Notes: generated by a model from the letters alone, not told the origin. 64,000 nt of DNA from Virgibacillus phasianinus (GCF_002216775.1 NZ_CP022315.1:558001-622000); one strand, 5' to 3'; counted from the first letter of the stretch, positions 18,242 to 27,079 are shown. A program made the numbers and translations.

Positions 18242-18505
18242 ATGAATTTAATTCTCTTTATTGGTGCCGCGATAGCAGTAATTGCAATTGTACTAGTCTT
18301 CCTGCTGCACTCAACCTATACTAATAAGTTCATAAAATACATACCCGCGCTTATCCTAATCGTAGCAGGCGTTGTTTTAATACCGGCTAGCCTTTTTACA
18401 AGCAGCTGGACAGGGACCGGGGTAGGCTTATTAGGTCTAATGGCAATAATTTTAGGTGTTGTGGTATTGTTAATTGCAGTCATAATGGACACGGCTAAAG
18501 GTTAG
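18242..18505 (+). CDS. YesK-like small membrane protein
   Basis: An 87-residue protein with three hydrophobic helices and little else, resembling the YesK-like family of Bacillus. GGAG lies seven bases before the ATG at 18242. An upstream in-frame ATG at 18224 has no ribosome site. It has its own terminator right after the stop. Function is unknown. Confidence 0.65.
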   Translation: MNLILFIGAAIAVIAIVLVFLLHSTYTNKFIKYIPALILIVAGVVLIPASLFTSSWTGTGVGLLGLMAIILGVVVLLIAVIMDTAKG

Positions 18506-18512
18506 TCTGGAA

Positions 18513-18547
18513 AAGATGCTTCCGACAAAGTACGGAACATCTTTTTT
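18513..18547 (+). terminator. Terminator after the YesK-like gene
   Basis: agatgcttccg / cggaacatct stem followed by six T. Confidence 0.85.
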
Positions 18548-18560
18548 ATCCCAACTTCTC

Positions 18561-18769
18561 CTTTATACCACACAATTAGATCCAGTTTTTGTGCAGCATT
18601 TGAACCAGCTTGATGGTCAAACGATGGCATTGATGACAACAGCGGGCAGAGTTGAGGTGTTAATGCAGGGGTCGCAGTTGGTCATATTCAAATGAACCTG
18701 GAGGATTTTTCTGTACATGTCCAAATATCACAAATCGTTTATTTCGAAGGTCCTTTAGGCTCTTATTAG
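18561..18769 (+). pseudogene. Decayed DUF2642-like gene
   Basis: In one frame the DNA reads LDPVFVQHLNQLDGQTMAL and TTAGRVE. In the next frame it continues GVAVGHIQMNLEDFSVHVQ then ISQIVYFEGPLGSY and a stop at 18767. The pattern DPxFxxxLxxxxG...G.V.G.....HI........I.QIVY resembles the YuzF/DUF2642 small proteins. There is no start codon and a frame change near 18655, so it is a remnant. Confidence 0.5.
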
Positions 18770-18774
18770 CAAAG

Positions 18775-18807
18775 AAAGCTGCATCAAGGAATCCCCGATG
18801 CAACTTT
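18775..18807 (-). terminator. Hairpin after the sda-like gene
   Basis: aaagctgcatc / gatgcaacttt stem with a modest T-rich stretch on the minus strand, 21 bases past the sda-like stop. Confidence 0.6.
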
Positions 18808-18828
18808 CCATTTCAACGCCTTTCCTAT

Positions 18829-18969
18829 CTATAATACGTTTTTAACTTGAACTAAAAGGTCCCTTTTCATTAATTCCATTTCTAAAACGGAAATGAAATC
18901 CTTTTTGATGTCCATACTCAACGCTTTTTTGTAGGAGTTGACTAAAACTTCATCCGAAATATCCTGCAT
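18829..18969 (-). CDS. sda: Sda-like sporulation checkpoint peptide
   Basis: A 46-residue peptide starting MQDISDEVLVNSYKKALSMD and containing DFISVLEMELMKRDL. Length and the pattern SDE.L..SY.KA..M....DFI...E.E...R.L match Sda. Sda is the helical-hairpin inhibitor of the sporulation kinase KinA that blocks sporulation when replication is disturbed. A GGGGGTGG ribosome site precedes the ATG by five bases. A second strong AAAGGAGGTGA lies about 45 bases further up with no start codon in range. I saw no clear DnaA boxes at its promoter, unlike B. subtilis sda. Upstream -35 TTGACC is present. Confidence 0.8.
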   Translation of the reverse strand: MQDISDEVLVNSYKKALSMDIKKDFISVLEMELMKRDLLVQVKNVL

Positions 18970-19168
18970 AGTGCCACCCCCTTTCGTTAAACTTGTAAAG
19001 TTTCACCTCCTTTTGCATACTAAAAAAGCATATCAATAGAAAGGGCTAAATGGTCAACAAAATTCGACCTTTTAATATGCTGATATTAGAACGCCTTTTT
19101 CATTAAATCTATTTATTTTTGCGGAAATTTCTGGTAATATTTGATGTGGATGCACTGGAGGAATTAGA

Positions 19169-19309
19169 ATGAATGCCGACAATCAATATGCAAAGTTAGT
19201 CCAGGAATTTGAACAAAAGTTAAACAGGGAACTGACTGATAATGAGCAGAATTTTATTAAATGGATGGTCAATAAACAATCTATAATAGAAGATATGGAA
19301 AATGTATAA
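19169..19309 (+). CDS. Small hydrophilic protein, unknown
   Basis: A 46-residue ORF with GGAGG nine bases before its ATG. It is charged and helical in appearance: LVQEFEQKLNRELTDNEQNF then IKWMV. The segment LTDNEQNFIKWMV is of a type seen in many short Bacillaceae proteins, but I do not recognise a family with certainty. It runs divergently from the sda-like gene. Confidence 0.6.
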   Translation: MNADNQYAKLVQEFEQKLNRELTDNEQNFIKWMVNKQSIIEDMENV

Positions 19310-19346
19310 AGACCTCCCTTAATATTTTCGATTTTCCCCATAAAAT

Positions 19347-19376
19347 TAGCGCTGTCCTTATTAAAGGAAAGCGCTC
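19347..19376. terminator. Hairpin between the small ORF and ktrB
   Basis: agcgctgtcctt / aaggaaagcgct stem. No long T-run, so a weak terminator for either side. The rest of 19377-19499 holds nothing I can identify. Confidence 0.5.
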
Positions 19377-19499
19377 AATTAGTAAAGTTATTTATCGTTC
19401 GTTTCTTCTTTATTATTCCCTCCTAAACCATAAAGAATTTGCTGTTAATTAGTGTCCTGTATTCATTTATTTCGTTAAAAACGGGCGTCTGCACTTTAA

Positions 19500-20843
19500 T
19501 TACCCTGTAAAAACATTTTCAGCTGGATAACGAATTTTTTCCTTTTCGGCCTGTGATACGGATAACATAATCGTTAGCGGACCAACAAGACCTAAGTACA
19601 TCATAAACATAATAACCAATTTTCCAATGACGCTAAGCTTTGCAGTTATTCCCATTGAAAGACCGACCGTTCCAAATGCCGAAACAACCTCAAAGAACAA
19701 GGGCAGAAACTCTATATCTTCTGTAATTAATAAAATAAATACAGCAATAAAAATAAAAGCTAAGCTTGTTACAACAATAGCTAGTGCACGGTAAACAATC
19801 TTAATATCTATTCTTCGCCCAAATGCTTTAGGATTTTGATTCTTTTGTTTTAGGAAAGAACCAACAGCTAATAAAATAACAATGAAAGTAGTTAATTTGA
19901 TTCCTCCACCAGTGGAAACACTGCCGGCACCAATGAACATAATCAACATCATCCACACGTTTGTCTGTTCTTCCAGTTCCCCAATCGGTATCGTATTGAA
20001 GCCGGCTGTTCTTGGTGATATCCCCTGAAAGTAGGCGGCCCACCATTTGTCGGTGAAAGACAAACTTCCCAAAGTGTTCGGATTGTCAAACTCGATAATG
20101 AAAATAACTAAAATGGAAACGACGTTTATAATAATCGTCCCAACAATCATGATTTTTGAATGAAGGGATAACGACCTGAAATTTTTGCTGTACCATATAT
20201 CATGTAATACAGTAAATCCTATCCCGCCTGTCATGATCATTAACGTAATAACGATATTAACAACTGGATCGCCTACATATCCGGATAAACTGTCAGGCCA
20301 AAGTGCGAAACCTGCATTATTAAATGCAGCAACAACATGAAAAATGCTGTAATAGATGCCTTTCCAAAACCCCATTTCCGGCACCCAGCGGTAGGACAAC
20401 AGGATTACTCCAACCGCTTCAATAATCAGAGCAAAAAATACAACCCTTTTTACCAATTTGATGATCCCACCAATGGGAGTCTGTAATTGTTCCTGTATAA
20501 TTAACCGTTGCCGTAAACCGATACGTCGTCCAAAAAAAATAATAAGCATTATTGCAAAGGTCATAAAACCAAGTCCACCGATGTGTATCAAAACAAGAAT
20601 AACAATTTGTCCAAATAACGTGTAAGCTGTATGTGTATCAACAACCCACAAACCGGTAACGGTTGTCGCTGATGCAGAGGTGAAAAAGGCATCAATCCAA
20701 CTAATTGGCATTTTGGTAGCAAACGGAAGTTTTAAGAGCAAACCACCTACAGCAATAAGGATAAGAAATCCCAAACCAAGAACCTGCGAGGGGCTAAGTC
20801 GTGTTTTTCTCATTCTACTTCTAAATTGCTTTTCTAAGTGCAT
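19500..20843 (-). CDS. KtrB/KtrD-type potassium uptake membrane subunit
   Basis: A 447-residue TrkH/KtrB-family transporter with four membrane-pore-membrane repeats. Filter-like segments are SATTVTGLW, FNNAGFALW, SPRTAGFNT and SAFGTVGLS, each with the family glycine. It carries K+ into the cell together with a cytoplasmic KtrA/KtrC gating subunit, which is not encoded beside it. That resembles KtrD of B. subtilis, which is also unlinked. GGGAGGGATG precedes the ATG. The leader contains a c-di-AMP riboswitch and terminator, so expression should fall when c-di-AMP rises at high potassium. Confidence 0.92.
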   Translation of the reverse strand: MHLEKQFRSRMRKTRLSPSQVLGLGFLILIAVGGLLLKLPFATKMPISWIDAFFTSASATTVTGLWVVDTHTAYTLFGQIVILVLIHIGGLGFMTFAIMLIIFFGRRIGLRQRLIIQEQLQTPIGGIIKLVKRVVFFALIIEAVGVILLSYRWVPEMGFWKGIYYSIFHVVAAFNNAGFALWPDSLSGYVGDPVVNIVITLMIMTGGIGFTVLHDIWYSKNFRSLSLHSKIMIVGTIIINVVSILVIFIIEFDNPNTLGSLSFTDKWWAAYFQGISPRTAGFNTIPIGELEEQTNVWMMLIMFIGAGSVSTGGGIKLTTFIVILLAVGSFLKQKNQNPKAFGRRIDIKIVYRALAIVVTSLAFIFIAVFILLITEDIEFLPLFFEVVSAFGTVGLSMGITAKLSVIGKLVIMFMMYLGLVGPLTIMLSVSQAEKEKIRYPAENVFTG

Positions 20844-20884
20844 CTAATTCATCCCTCCCAACTAAATTTCACTCTTTTTATCCA

Positions 20885-20922
20885 TAAAAAAATCCACAAG
20901 AGAACAAGACCCTCTTGCAGAT
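20885..20922 (-). terminator. Riboswitch-controlled terminator of the Ktr gene
   Basis: Minus strand ATCTGCAAGAG pairs with CTCTTGTGGAT (11 bp with two wobbles), then seven T. Confidence 0.85.
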
Positions 20923-20957
20923 TCATCATCATGCATACGTGTGGTTGTTATCTCTTT

Positions 20958-21088
20958 AAACGCTTACGGGGTTAGCTGTCGGATTCGGATGTTAAGAGTC
21001 ACCCTACCTTTACAAAGGATTCACCCCAGTGGTACATTACCACATCAAGATTGGTTCCCCCGTTCCCATTGGAATTCAGCGATTACAA
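20958..21088 (-). promoter_or_regulatory. ydaO/yuaA-type c-di-AMP riboswitch
   Basis: The minus strand has the class landmarks in order: CGCTGAAT, GGGGGAACC, GGGGTGAATCC, GTAGGGTGAC, ATCCGAATCCGACAGCTAA and CCCCGTAAGCG, closing with the start helix. An intrinsic terminator follows before the Ktr start. Known members control K+ transporters and cell-wall hydrolases. Confidence 0.95.
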
Positions 21089-21261
21089 ATGGATTCTTTA
21101 TTAAGATGAGATATATATTACGCTTGTCATTTTTAGCTGTAAAGGATTAAATTTGACGAAAATAATCCAAATACACCCATTTTATTCATATAATAATGAT
21201 ATACTTCCAATTACGATGTTTTTCATCTAACTTTTATGAATTCGCATGGTTTTCCCATGCA

Positions 21262-22113
21262 TTATTTATTTCCCGGATGATTATTTACATATTCGGGAAA
21301 ATCAGTAATAATACCGTCGACCTTAAGTTCAAATAAATTGTTTGCTTGGCGCTGGGTGCGTACGGTATATGGGTAAATTTTCATACCTTTATCGTGAACA
21401 CGATTAACAAGATTAGAAGACACTATGTTCATATTGGGATTAAAATAGTCGGCATATGTTGCGAACTCTGCCAATTGTTCATCTGTAACATCAGCCCAAG
21501 ATAGCCCCGCAAGTACGCCATGTGGCACGTTTGGCAATAATGCTTTAGATATCTGAACTGATTCATGATTAAATGACTGAATGATAATTTTATTGTTACT
21601 AGGTTTGTCCATATGATAAGTCTTCAAAACTTCTGCCACTTTTTCCTCGATACCCGGATAAAGTTCAGGCGATTTTAATTCAATTAGAATACCAATCTTG
21701 CCGCGATAAGCATCTAACACTTCCTTAAAAGTCGGTATCTTTACACCAGCAAACTCCTTACCAAACCAGCTCCCTGCATCCAATTGTTGAAGTTCATTAA
21801 GTGTGAAATCCCCAACATTGCCTGTTCCATCTGTCGTTCGGTCTACCGTTGTATCATGAATAATAACTAATTTACCGTCTTTCGTCATTTGAACATCAAT
21901 TTCAATATAATCTGCTTTCATCTCAAAAGCTTTTTCAAAAGCTACCATAGTATTTTCAGGTGCATGGCCCGAGGCCCCTCTATGCGCAATATTCACCATT
22001 TGTTGCTGCTTTTGAGTTGAAACTGTTGTAACATCACTCGATGCAAATACCGGAACAATGGTCAAACACATAATGATTGTCGCGATTAATAAACTTGTAA
22101 ACATTCGTAGCAT
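21262..22113 (-). CDS. Secreted glycerophosphodiester phosphodiesterase
   Basis: Hydrolyses glycerophosphodiesters to glycerol 3-phosphate and an alcohol. It may also act on teichoic-acid glycerol phosphate, as B. subtilis GlpQ does. The 283 residues carry a signal peptide (hydrophobic 5-22, cleavage near VFASS), then the GDPD fold with HRGASGHAPENT (His44, Arg45, Glu53), EIDVQMTKDG (Glu71, Asp73) and HDTTVDRTT (His86). AAAGGAG lies ten bases before the ATG. Single gene, with a short GCATGG/CCATGC hairpin after the stop. Confidence 0.88.
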   Translation of the reverse strand: MLRMFTSLLIATIIMCLTIVPVFASSDVTTVSTQKQQQMVNIAHRGASGHAPENTMVAFEKAFEMKADYIEIDVQMTKDGKLVIIHDTTVDRTTDGTGNVGDFTLNELQQLDAGSWFGKEFAGVKIPTFKEVLDAYRGKIGILIELKSPELYPGIEEKVAEVLKTYHMDKPSNNKIIIQSFNHESVQISKALLPNVPHGVLAGLSWADVTDEQLAEFATYADYFNPNMNIVSSNLVNRVHDKGMKIYPYTVRTQRQANNLFELKVDGIITDFPEYVNNHPGNK

Positions 22114-22255
22114 AAATTCATCTCTCCTTTATAAGTAGTTATCTAGAATTATAAAGAAGGACTGTTAATGTTCAGTAAACTGCGCATTAAGATTTTGTAA
22201 TAAAAAATATGAGATTAGTAGTGATTCTAAAGTTATAAGCCCCACAAAATCCACC

Positions 22256-23158
22256 TTAAAGCGGAAACATATCACTCATTTTCTCAGGAAAATCAATAAA
22301 CGGATTACGGTTCCCCTGCATTTCATAGATTGCTTGATTTCGATGTTTCTCATAAATCTCTGGTGGAAACTTTTGGTGCCAATCAAGCAGAATTTTCGTA
22401 TCTATTTCTTCCTTATGTGCTTGTTCGATTCCCTCTGGATACCTGATTAAAAAATACAACATGGCCCTAGCTACGGTTCCTTTACCAAATTCCGGTTCAA
22501 ACAATTCTTCTTCCGCTTTACCGCACGCCTCCTCTATCCGGCTAGCCCTCATCTTCCCCGGGTTATAATCAGTAAAATCATGGTAGGGATAATTACTTCG
22601 AATAGAATTGCACACTGGTTCACAGGTAAATAAGTGATGAAGGTCACCGCGCATCGGCTCTTGCTCATTAAACCAGGACTGTGGCACAGCATGTTCGCAG
22701 TTATATTTAAAATCTTTTTCTATTTGTTTTAACTTTTCATGATCCGTATTTGAAGTCTTTTCAATTTCTTTCTCCCGTTTTACAGAAGTGGCATAGTCCT
22801 CCTGAATAACTTCTTCCGGCTGACGGTTTTTTCCTGAGTATATGCTGGTAAGATTGCCGTTTGGACGTAAATCAACCCATGGGTATACATGTTCACTCGG
22901 ATCGTAATCTAATTGCTTCGAGTGCGTATCCTTAAGAAGCTGTTCCAATGACTGTCTAATCCCTTCATCGTTTTCAAAATCAATGCCCTGATAATATTGT
23001 TCGATAGTAAGTTTATCTTTTTCCGCATCATAATACACCTTCTCGTCTTGCTGCATTTTCACTTTCATTTTCCTATGGTGCGCGCGAATCATACTTTGAT
23101 GCTTTTGGTCTGTTGTAACTGGAAGAAATCTTTTCTTTTGCTGGTCAGTTAAGTTCAT
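22256..23158 (-). CDS. Endonuclease I family nuclease
   Basis: A 300-residue protein with the EndA/NucM motif block FKYNCEHAVPQSWF and MRGDLHHLFTCEP, the beta-beta-alpha-metal nuclease core, followed by CNSIRSNYPY. Family members (B. subtilis YurI, E. coli EndA) are secreted or periplasmic nucleases. This one has no signal peptide at its predicted start, so it may act in the cytoplasm or leave by another route. The ATG at 23158 has AGGAGG seven bases upstream. Two earlier in-frame starts are less well placed. No operon partner. Confidence 0.82.
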   Translation of the reverse strand: MNLTDQQKKRFLPVTTDQKHQSMIRAHHRKMKVKMQQDEKVYYDAEKDKLTIEQYYQGIDFENDEGIRQSLEQLLKDTHSKQLDYDPSEHVYPWVDLRPNGNLTSIYSGKNRQPEEVIQEDYATSVKREKEIEKTSNTDHEKLKQIEKDFKYNCEHAVPQSWFNEQEPMRGDLHHLFTCEPVCNSIRSNYPYHDFTDYNPGKMRASRIEEACGKAEEELFEPEFGKGTVARAMLYFLIRYPEGIEQAHKEEIDTKILLDWHQKFPPEIYEKHRNQAIYEMQGNRNPFIDFPEKMSDMFPL

Positions 23159-23233
23159 AATCATTCCTCCTCGTATAGGTCTGAAAGAAATAGAGCCCCT
23201 CAAAAATTCAGGGAATTGATGAGGAGCTTTATT

Positions 23234-23329
23234 ATGATTAAAGTGTATTCCAGTCCAAAACGGTTTTCAAGCTACAAAAGAATCACAGACTATAGTAGCA
23301 AATCCTATTTGTGGAAGGCTGATTTCTAA
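23234..23329 (+). CDS. Possible 31-residue peptide
   Basis: An ORF with GAGGAG eight bases before its ATG, encoding a basic, serine- and tyrosine-rich peptide starting MIKVYSSPKRFSSYKR. The ribosome site lies in a possible hairpin with gagcccctc. I do not recognise it and it may be chance. Confidence 0.3.
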   Translation: MIKVYSSPKRFSSYKRITDYSSKSYLWKADF

Positions 23330-23344
23330 TAGATCTTTAAACAA

Positions 23345-23389
23345 ATAAAACCGTTCTGAAATCAACTGATTTTTAGAACGGTTTTTATG
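23345..23389. terminator. Terminator downstream of the GlsB-like gene
   Basis: aaaaccgttct / agaacggtttt stem with A and T tracts on both sides, usable in both directions. Confidence 0.8.
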
Positions 23390-23391
23390 GT

Positions 23392-23643
23392 TCAATCTTT
23401 TCGCATACTTCTCATTATAAAACTTACAATAAAGATTAAAACAATCGCGCCGATTAATGCTGGGATAAGATAAAAGCCTCCCATTTCAGGACCCCACTCC
23501 CCCAACACAAGTGTTCCAAGCCAAGCGCCAATAAACCCTGCGATGATATTCCCAATAACTCCGCCTGGAACATCGCGCCCTATAATTAGACTAGCAAGCC
23601 AGCCAAGTATACCTCCGACAATTAATGACCAAATGAATCCCAT
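23392..23643 (-). CDS. GlsB/YeaQ/YmgE family membrane protein
   Basis: An 83-residue protein with three membrane helices and the glycine-rich pattern GGILGWLASLIIGRD and GNIIAGFIGAWLG of the transglycosylase-associated family (PF04226 type). These are stress-linked small membrane proteins whose role is unclear. AAAGGAG precedes the ATG at 23643. An upstream in-frame ATG at 23712 is not supported by a ribosome site. Confidence 0.85.
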   Translation of the reverse strand: MGFIWSLIVGGILGWLASLIIGRDVPGGVIGNIIAGFIGAWLGTLVLGEWGPEMGGFYLIPALIGAIVLIFIVSFIMRSMRKD

Positions 23644-23714
23644 AACAAAAACTCCTTTTATGATAAATTTAGAGATAAGGTTATGTTGCCCAAAAAATGT
23701 AATAAAACTCATTT

Positions 23715-23757
23715 AAAAAAATAGCCACTCATCAATCATTGAATTGATAAGTGGCTA
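23715..23757 (-). terminator. Terminator of the RND exporter gene
   Basis: Minus strand TAGCCACTTATCAAT / ATTGATGAGTGGCTA stem followed by seven T. Confidence 0.85.
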
Positions 23758-23781
23758 AAATTTGATTATCTATTGCTTACT

Positions 23782-26700
23782 TTACTTTTTTTTACGAAAT
23801 CTAGCGAAAGCTTCATAAACGATTGGTACAATAACAAGCGTCAATAATGTGGAGCTTGTTAAACCACCGATTACAGTTACACCTAATCCTTTTGAAATTA
23901 GACCTCCGCCTTCCAGTCCAATTGCGAGCGGAATAAGCGCTCCAATTGTAGCAAGAGCTGTCATTAAAATAGGTCTGAGACGAGTGGAACCAGCTTCCAG
24001 AAGTGCCTCCCTCGTAGAGAATCCTTCTTTTTCTTTATGAATAACCCGGTCGATTAAGACAATCGCGTTGGTCACAACAATACCAATCAGCATCAATGCG
24101 CCAATCATTGCCGATACACTTAATGGTTCATTGGCAATCCAAAGTGCAACTAAACCGCCGATCACAGTAAATGGCAATGAGAACAGAATGGCCAGTGGTG
24201 CTAGAGCGCCACCAAATGTCACAACAAGGACAAAGTATACAATGGCTACAGCTGCAAGCATTGCAAGCCCTAATTGGGTGAACGATTCATTGATTTGCTC
24301 CGTTACTCCGCCAAACTCAACATTTACACCATTTGGCAGATCCTGGTCACTTACTTTTTCTTCTAGTTCAGTCGAAATGGCCGCCACATCATCTGACGTC
24401 ACATCCGCACTGAGTGATGCATACATCTTGCCTTCTCTTCGTTCAATGGTGTCCGGTGATTTTCCTTCTTCAACGTCCATCACATCTTCTATTTTTACCG
24501 TGGTTCCAAGTGGCGTTTTCACTTCCGAATTTGTCAGATCTTCAATACTGTCATATTGTTCATCTTCCACTTCGATATAAACATTCACATCTTCCCCATC
24601 ATGTTTCACCGTTGTTAGAACCTCAGCTTCACCGCCATTGCTCAGATTCATACCAATTTGCCCCGCAGTTAATCCATATTGACTTAGTTTTTCCTGGTTT
24701 GCTACAAGCGTGTATTGGTCATATGCTTCAGAGATACTTGATTCAACTTTTTCAAGATCTTCGTTTTCTTTCATGAGCGGCAAAATTTGATTGACAGCAC
24801 TTTGAATATCATCCATGTTATCACCATAGACAAATAACTGTAATCCGCTTCCTCCCATACTGGCGAAGTCGATACTGCCCCATTCACCTTCATCAGTTGT
24901 TTTGTTTAGGGAATCAACAACTTTTGTTCCTTCTCCACTAAAGTTCTCGAAGTCATCAGCGTATTCTACATAGAATAATGCGGAATTGCCTCCGCCCATG
25001 CCCATCATTCCCATAGGACTGCCGCCGCCTAAGGAATATTGATAGGTGGTAACGCCCGCACGATCACTAAAAAACTCTTCTGCATCGAGCGCTATTTCCT
25101 CTGCTTCTTCCCTTGTTTGCCCTGGCTCTGGGCTGTACGTTACCATTAACATTTTCTGCTCATCACTTGGTAAGAAACTTACCCCTATGACTGGTACTAG
25201 GAACAAACTCGCAACAAGTACGACCGTTGCTCCGCCAAGGGTTATGATTTTATGATTTAATGCTGCATCAAGAACCTTTTTATAAAAAGTTACTAGTCTA
25301 CCAGGTTTCGTGTCTTGTTTCTTACTTTCAATTGCTGCAACTTCACTCAACTTCTTCTTAAACAAGGAATGTGCAAGCATAGGAACAATTGTCACTGCCA
25401 CAATCAATGAAGCAGAGAGTGCGAAGACAACTGCTAAGGCAAACGGTAAGAACATCTCACCAACCTGTCCGCTAACCAAACCTAATGGTAAGAATACAGC
25501 AATCGTAACAATTGTAGAAGAAAAGATAGGGATAAACATCTGCCGTGTCGCTTCCCGTATTAATTCTTTTCCGCGGAGCTCTTCCCCTGGTAAAGCCATG
25601 CGCCTATATATATTTTCAATAACTACAATCGAGTCATCAATTACCCGGCCAATAGCAACCGTAAGTGCCCCTAACGTCATAATATTAAGGGTTATGTCCA
25701 TTTGATGGAGCAGGAATACTGCCATTAGCAATGATAAAGGAATAGAAACGATTGAAATGAGTGTTGTTTTAATACTTCTCAAGAAGAGCAGGATTATCAC
25801 AACAGCAAAAATCGCTCCAAACAATGCTTTGCCAAGCATCGTACTGACCGCTTCTTCAATTGGTTCCCCCTGGTCAAACGTAGTTGTTACTGTAAGACCA
25901 AGATCCTCTTCGAATCCATCTATGGCATCTTTAACCGCATTAACTACCTCAACTGTGTTTGCATCGGCAGCCTTTACGATTTGTATACCAATTGAATCCT
26001 CCCCATTTGTTCTGGAAATGGATTCCGTTTCACCAACAACTTCAATATCAGCCAGATCATTCAGTTGCACCGTTGGCAATTTCATTGAGCCTTGTGTTTG
26101 TGGAACGCTTTGTCCCGTTTGTTTCATCTGACTCTCTTGTCCAGACTGGTCTGTTTGTTTTGGTGTAATGGGAATTTCCAAGTTCCGCAGATCCTTAACG
26201 GTAGCAATGTTTCCGTCAATGACCAGATTTTTCACCTTTCCGTCAAAGTTGGTTAGTCCTAGAGGAAAAGATATATCAGATCCCTGAATCAGCTGTTTTA
26301 TTGTATCTTCGGATAAGCCATATTCAGCAAGCTTTTCCTTATCAAAATCAATGGTAACCTTTTGCACCTGCTGTCCCGTAATTTGTGCATCTGAAACGCC
26401 CTCAAGTCCTTCAAGTTTTGGAACAACATCCTCTTCCACTGTAGTTGTCAACTGTTCAAGCGAATGATTCTCATCACTAATACTTAACGCGATAACTGGA
26501 AAAGCATTTAAACTTAATCGTGACACCTGTGGATCCTCTGCTCCTTCAGGTAAATCAAGGTCGGACAAAGCACTTTCGACTTCATTTGTTGCCTCATCCA
26601 TATCCGCGTCAAAATTAAACTGGATTTGAACAGAAGAAGCATTTGCTAGGGACGTCGAGCTGACAAGCTCTACCCCTTTTAAATTCTGGATCCGCTGCTC

Positions 26701-26904
26701 GATTGGCTCCGTTACCTCTTCTGCAATTTCATCCGGTGCCGCTCCTGGATATGTAGTCATCACAGATACGTTCGGCAACGTAATATCCGGCATCGTTTCC
26801 TGTTTCATATTAAGACCCGAATATAAACCTGCAATAACAACGATAATAGTTAATATCCAAATTGCAAATTTATTATTTATCGAGAAATTAATTATTTTTT
26901 TCAA
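23782..26904 (-). CDS. swrC: RND-family exporter (SwrC/AcrB type)
   Basis: A 1040-residue proton-driven exporter with twelve membrane helices and two large extracytoplasmic loops. The N-terminal block is ETMPDITLPNVSVMTTYPGA. The proton-relay acidic pair is VAIGRVIDDSIVVIENIYRR in helix 4. In B. subtilis SwrC exports surfactin and supports swarming. Here the substrate is not known. A TTG at 26904 has AAGGGGTG seven bases upstream and gives the usual N-terminus, whereas a longer reading to 26967 would start inside the operator. It faces a TetR gene of the YerO type, as swrC (yerP) does in B. subtilis. Loops around residues 240-270 hold a Gln-rich insertion. Confidence 0.88.
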   Translation of the reverse strand: MKKIINFSINNKFAIWILTIIVVIAGLYSGLNMKQETMPDITLPNVSVMTTYPGAAPDEIAEEVTEPIEQRIQNLKGVELVSSTSLANASSVQIQFNFDADMDEATNEVESALSDLDLPEGAEDPQVSRLSLNAFPVIALSISDENHSLEQLTTTVEEDVVPKLEGLEGVSDAQITGQQVQKVTIDFDKEKLAEYGLSEDTIKQLIQGSDISFPLGLTNFDGKVKNLVIDGNIATVKDLRNLEIPITPKQTDQSGQESQMKQTGQSVPQTQGSMKLPTVQLNDLADIEVVGETESISRTNGEDSIGIQIVKAADANTVEVVNAVKDAIDGFEEDLGLTVTTTFDQGEPIEEAVSTMLGKALFGAIFAVVIILLFLRSIKTTLISIVSIPLSLLMAVFLLHQMDITLNIMTLGALTVAIGRVIDDSIVVIENIYRRMALPGEELRGKELIREATRQMFIPIFSSTIVTIAVFLPLGLVSGQVGEMFLPFALAVVFALSASLIVAVTIVPMLAHSLFKKKLSEVAAIESKKQDTKPGRLVTFYKKVLDAALNHKIITLGGATVVLVASLFLVPVIGVSFLPSDEQKMLMVTYSPEPGQTREEAEEIALDAEEFFSDRAGVTTYQYSLGGGSPMGMMGMGGGNSALFYVEYADDFENFSGEGTKVVDSLNKTTDEGEWGSIDFASMGGSGLQLFVYGDNMDDIQSAVNQILPLMKENEDLEKVESSISEAYDQYTLVANQEKLSQYGLTAGQIGMNLSNGGEAEVLTTVKHDGEDVNVYIEVEDEQYDSIEDLTNSEVKTPLGTTVKIEDVMDVEEGKSPDTIERREGKMYASLSADVTSDDVAAISTELEEKVSDQDLPNGVNVEFGGVTEQINESFTQLGLAMLAAVAIVYFVLVVTFGGALAPLAILFSLPFTVIGGLVALWIANEPLSVSAMIGALMLIGIVVTNAIVLIDRVIHKEKEGFSTREALLEAGSTRLRPILMTALATIGALIPLAIGLEGGGLISKGLGVTVIGGLTSSTLLTLVIVPIVYEAFARFRKKK

Positions 26905-26930
26905 GTAGTACACCCCTTTTATTCCATTAA

Positions 26931-26945
26931 TGACTGACTGGTCAG
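26931..26945. promoter_or_regulatory. Operator for the divergent TetR regulator (exporter side)
   Basis: tgactgactggtcag, a near-palindrome that recurs in inverted form at 27041-27055 (one base different). It lies just before the exporter start. Confidence 0.65.
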
Positions 26946-27040
26946 AACAGTACTTAATATAAACCATTTACACTAAATATGCAACTTATATTTCCCTTGC
27001 ATCTATTGTTGTGCAGATATATAATTTAACTATAAAAAAT

Positions 27041-27055
27041 CTGACCAGTTAGTCA
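27041..27055. promoter_or_regulatory. Operator for the divergent TetR regulator (regulator side)
   Basis: ctgaccagttagtca, the inverted partner of 26931-26945, 25 bases before the TetR start. The two sites suggest autoregulation plus control of the exporter. Confidence 0.65.
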
Positions 27056-27079
27056 TATTAAATCAAAGGTCGTGAAATT

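Noticed and set aside
24068-26168. Plus-strand open frames of up to 170 codons opposite the RND exporter
   Set aside because: Mirror frames of a long coding sequence, with serine/threonine-rich antisense composition and no ribosome sites.
26905-26967. ATG at 26967 as start of the RND exporter
   Set aside because: It would place the TetR operator inside the gene and add residues absent from the family. The TTG at 26904 has a good ribosome site.
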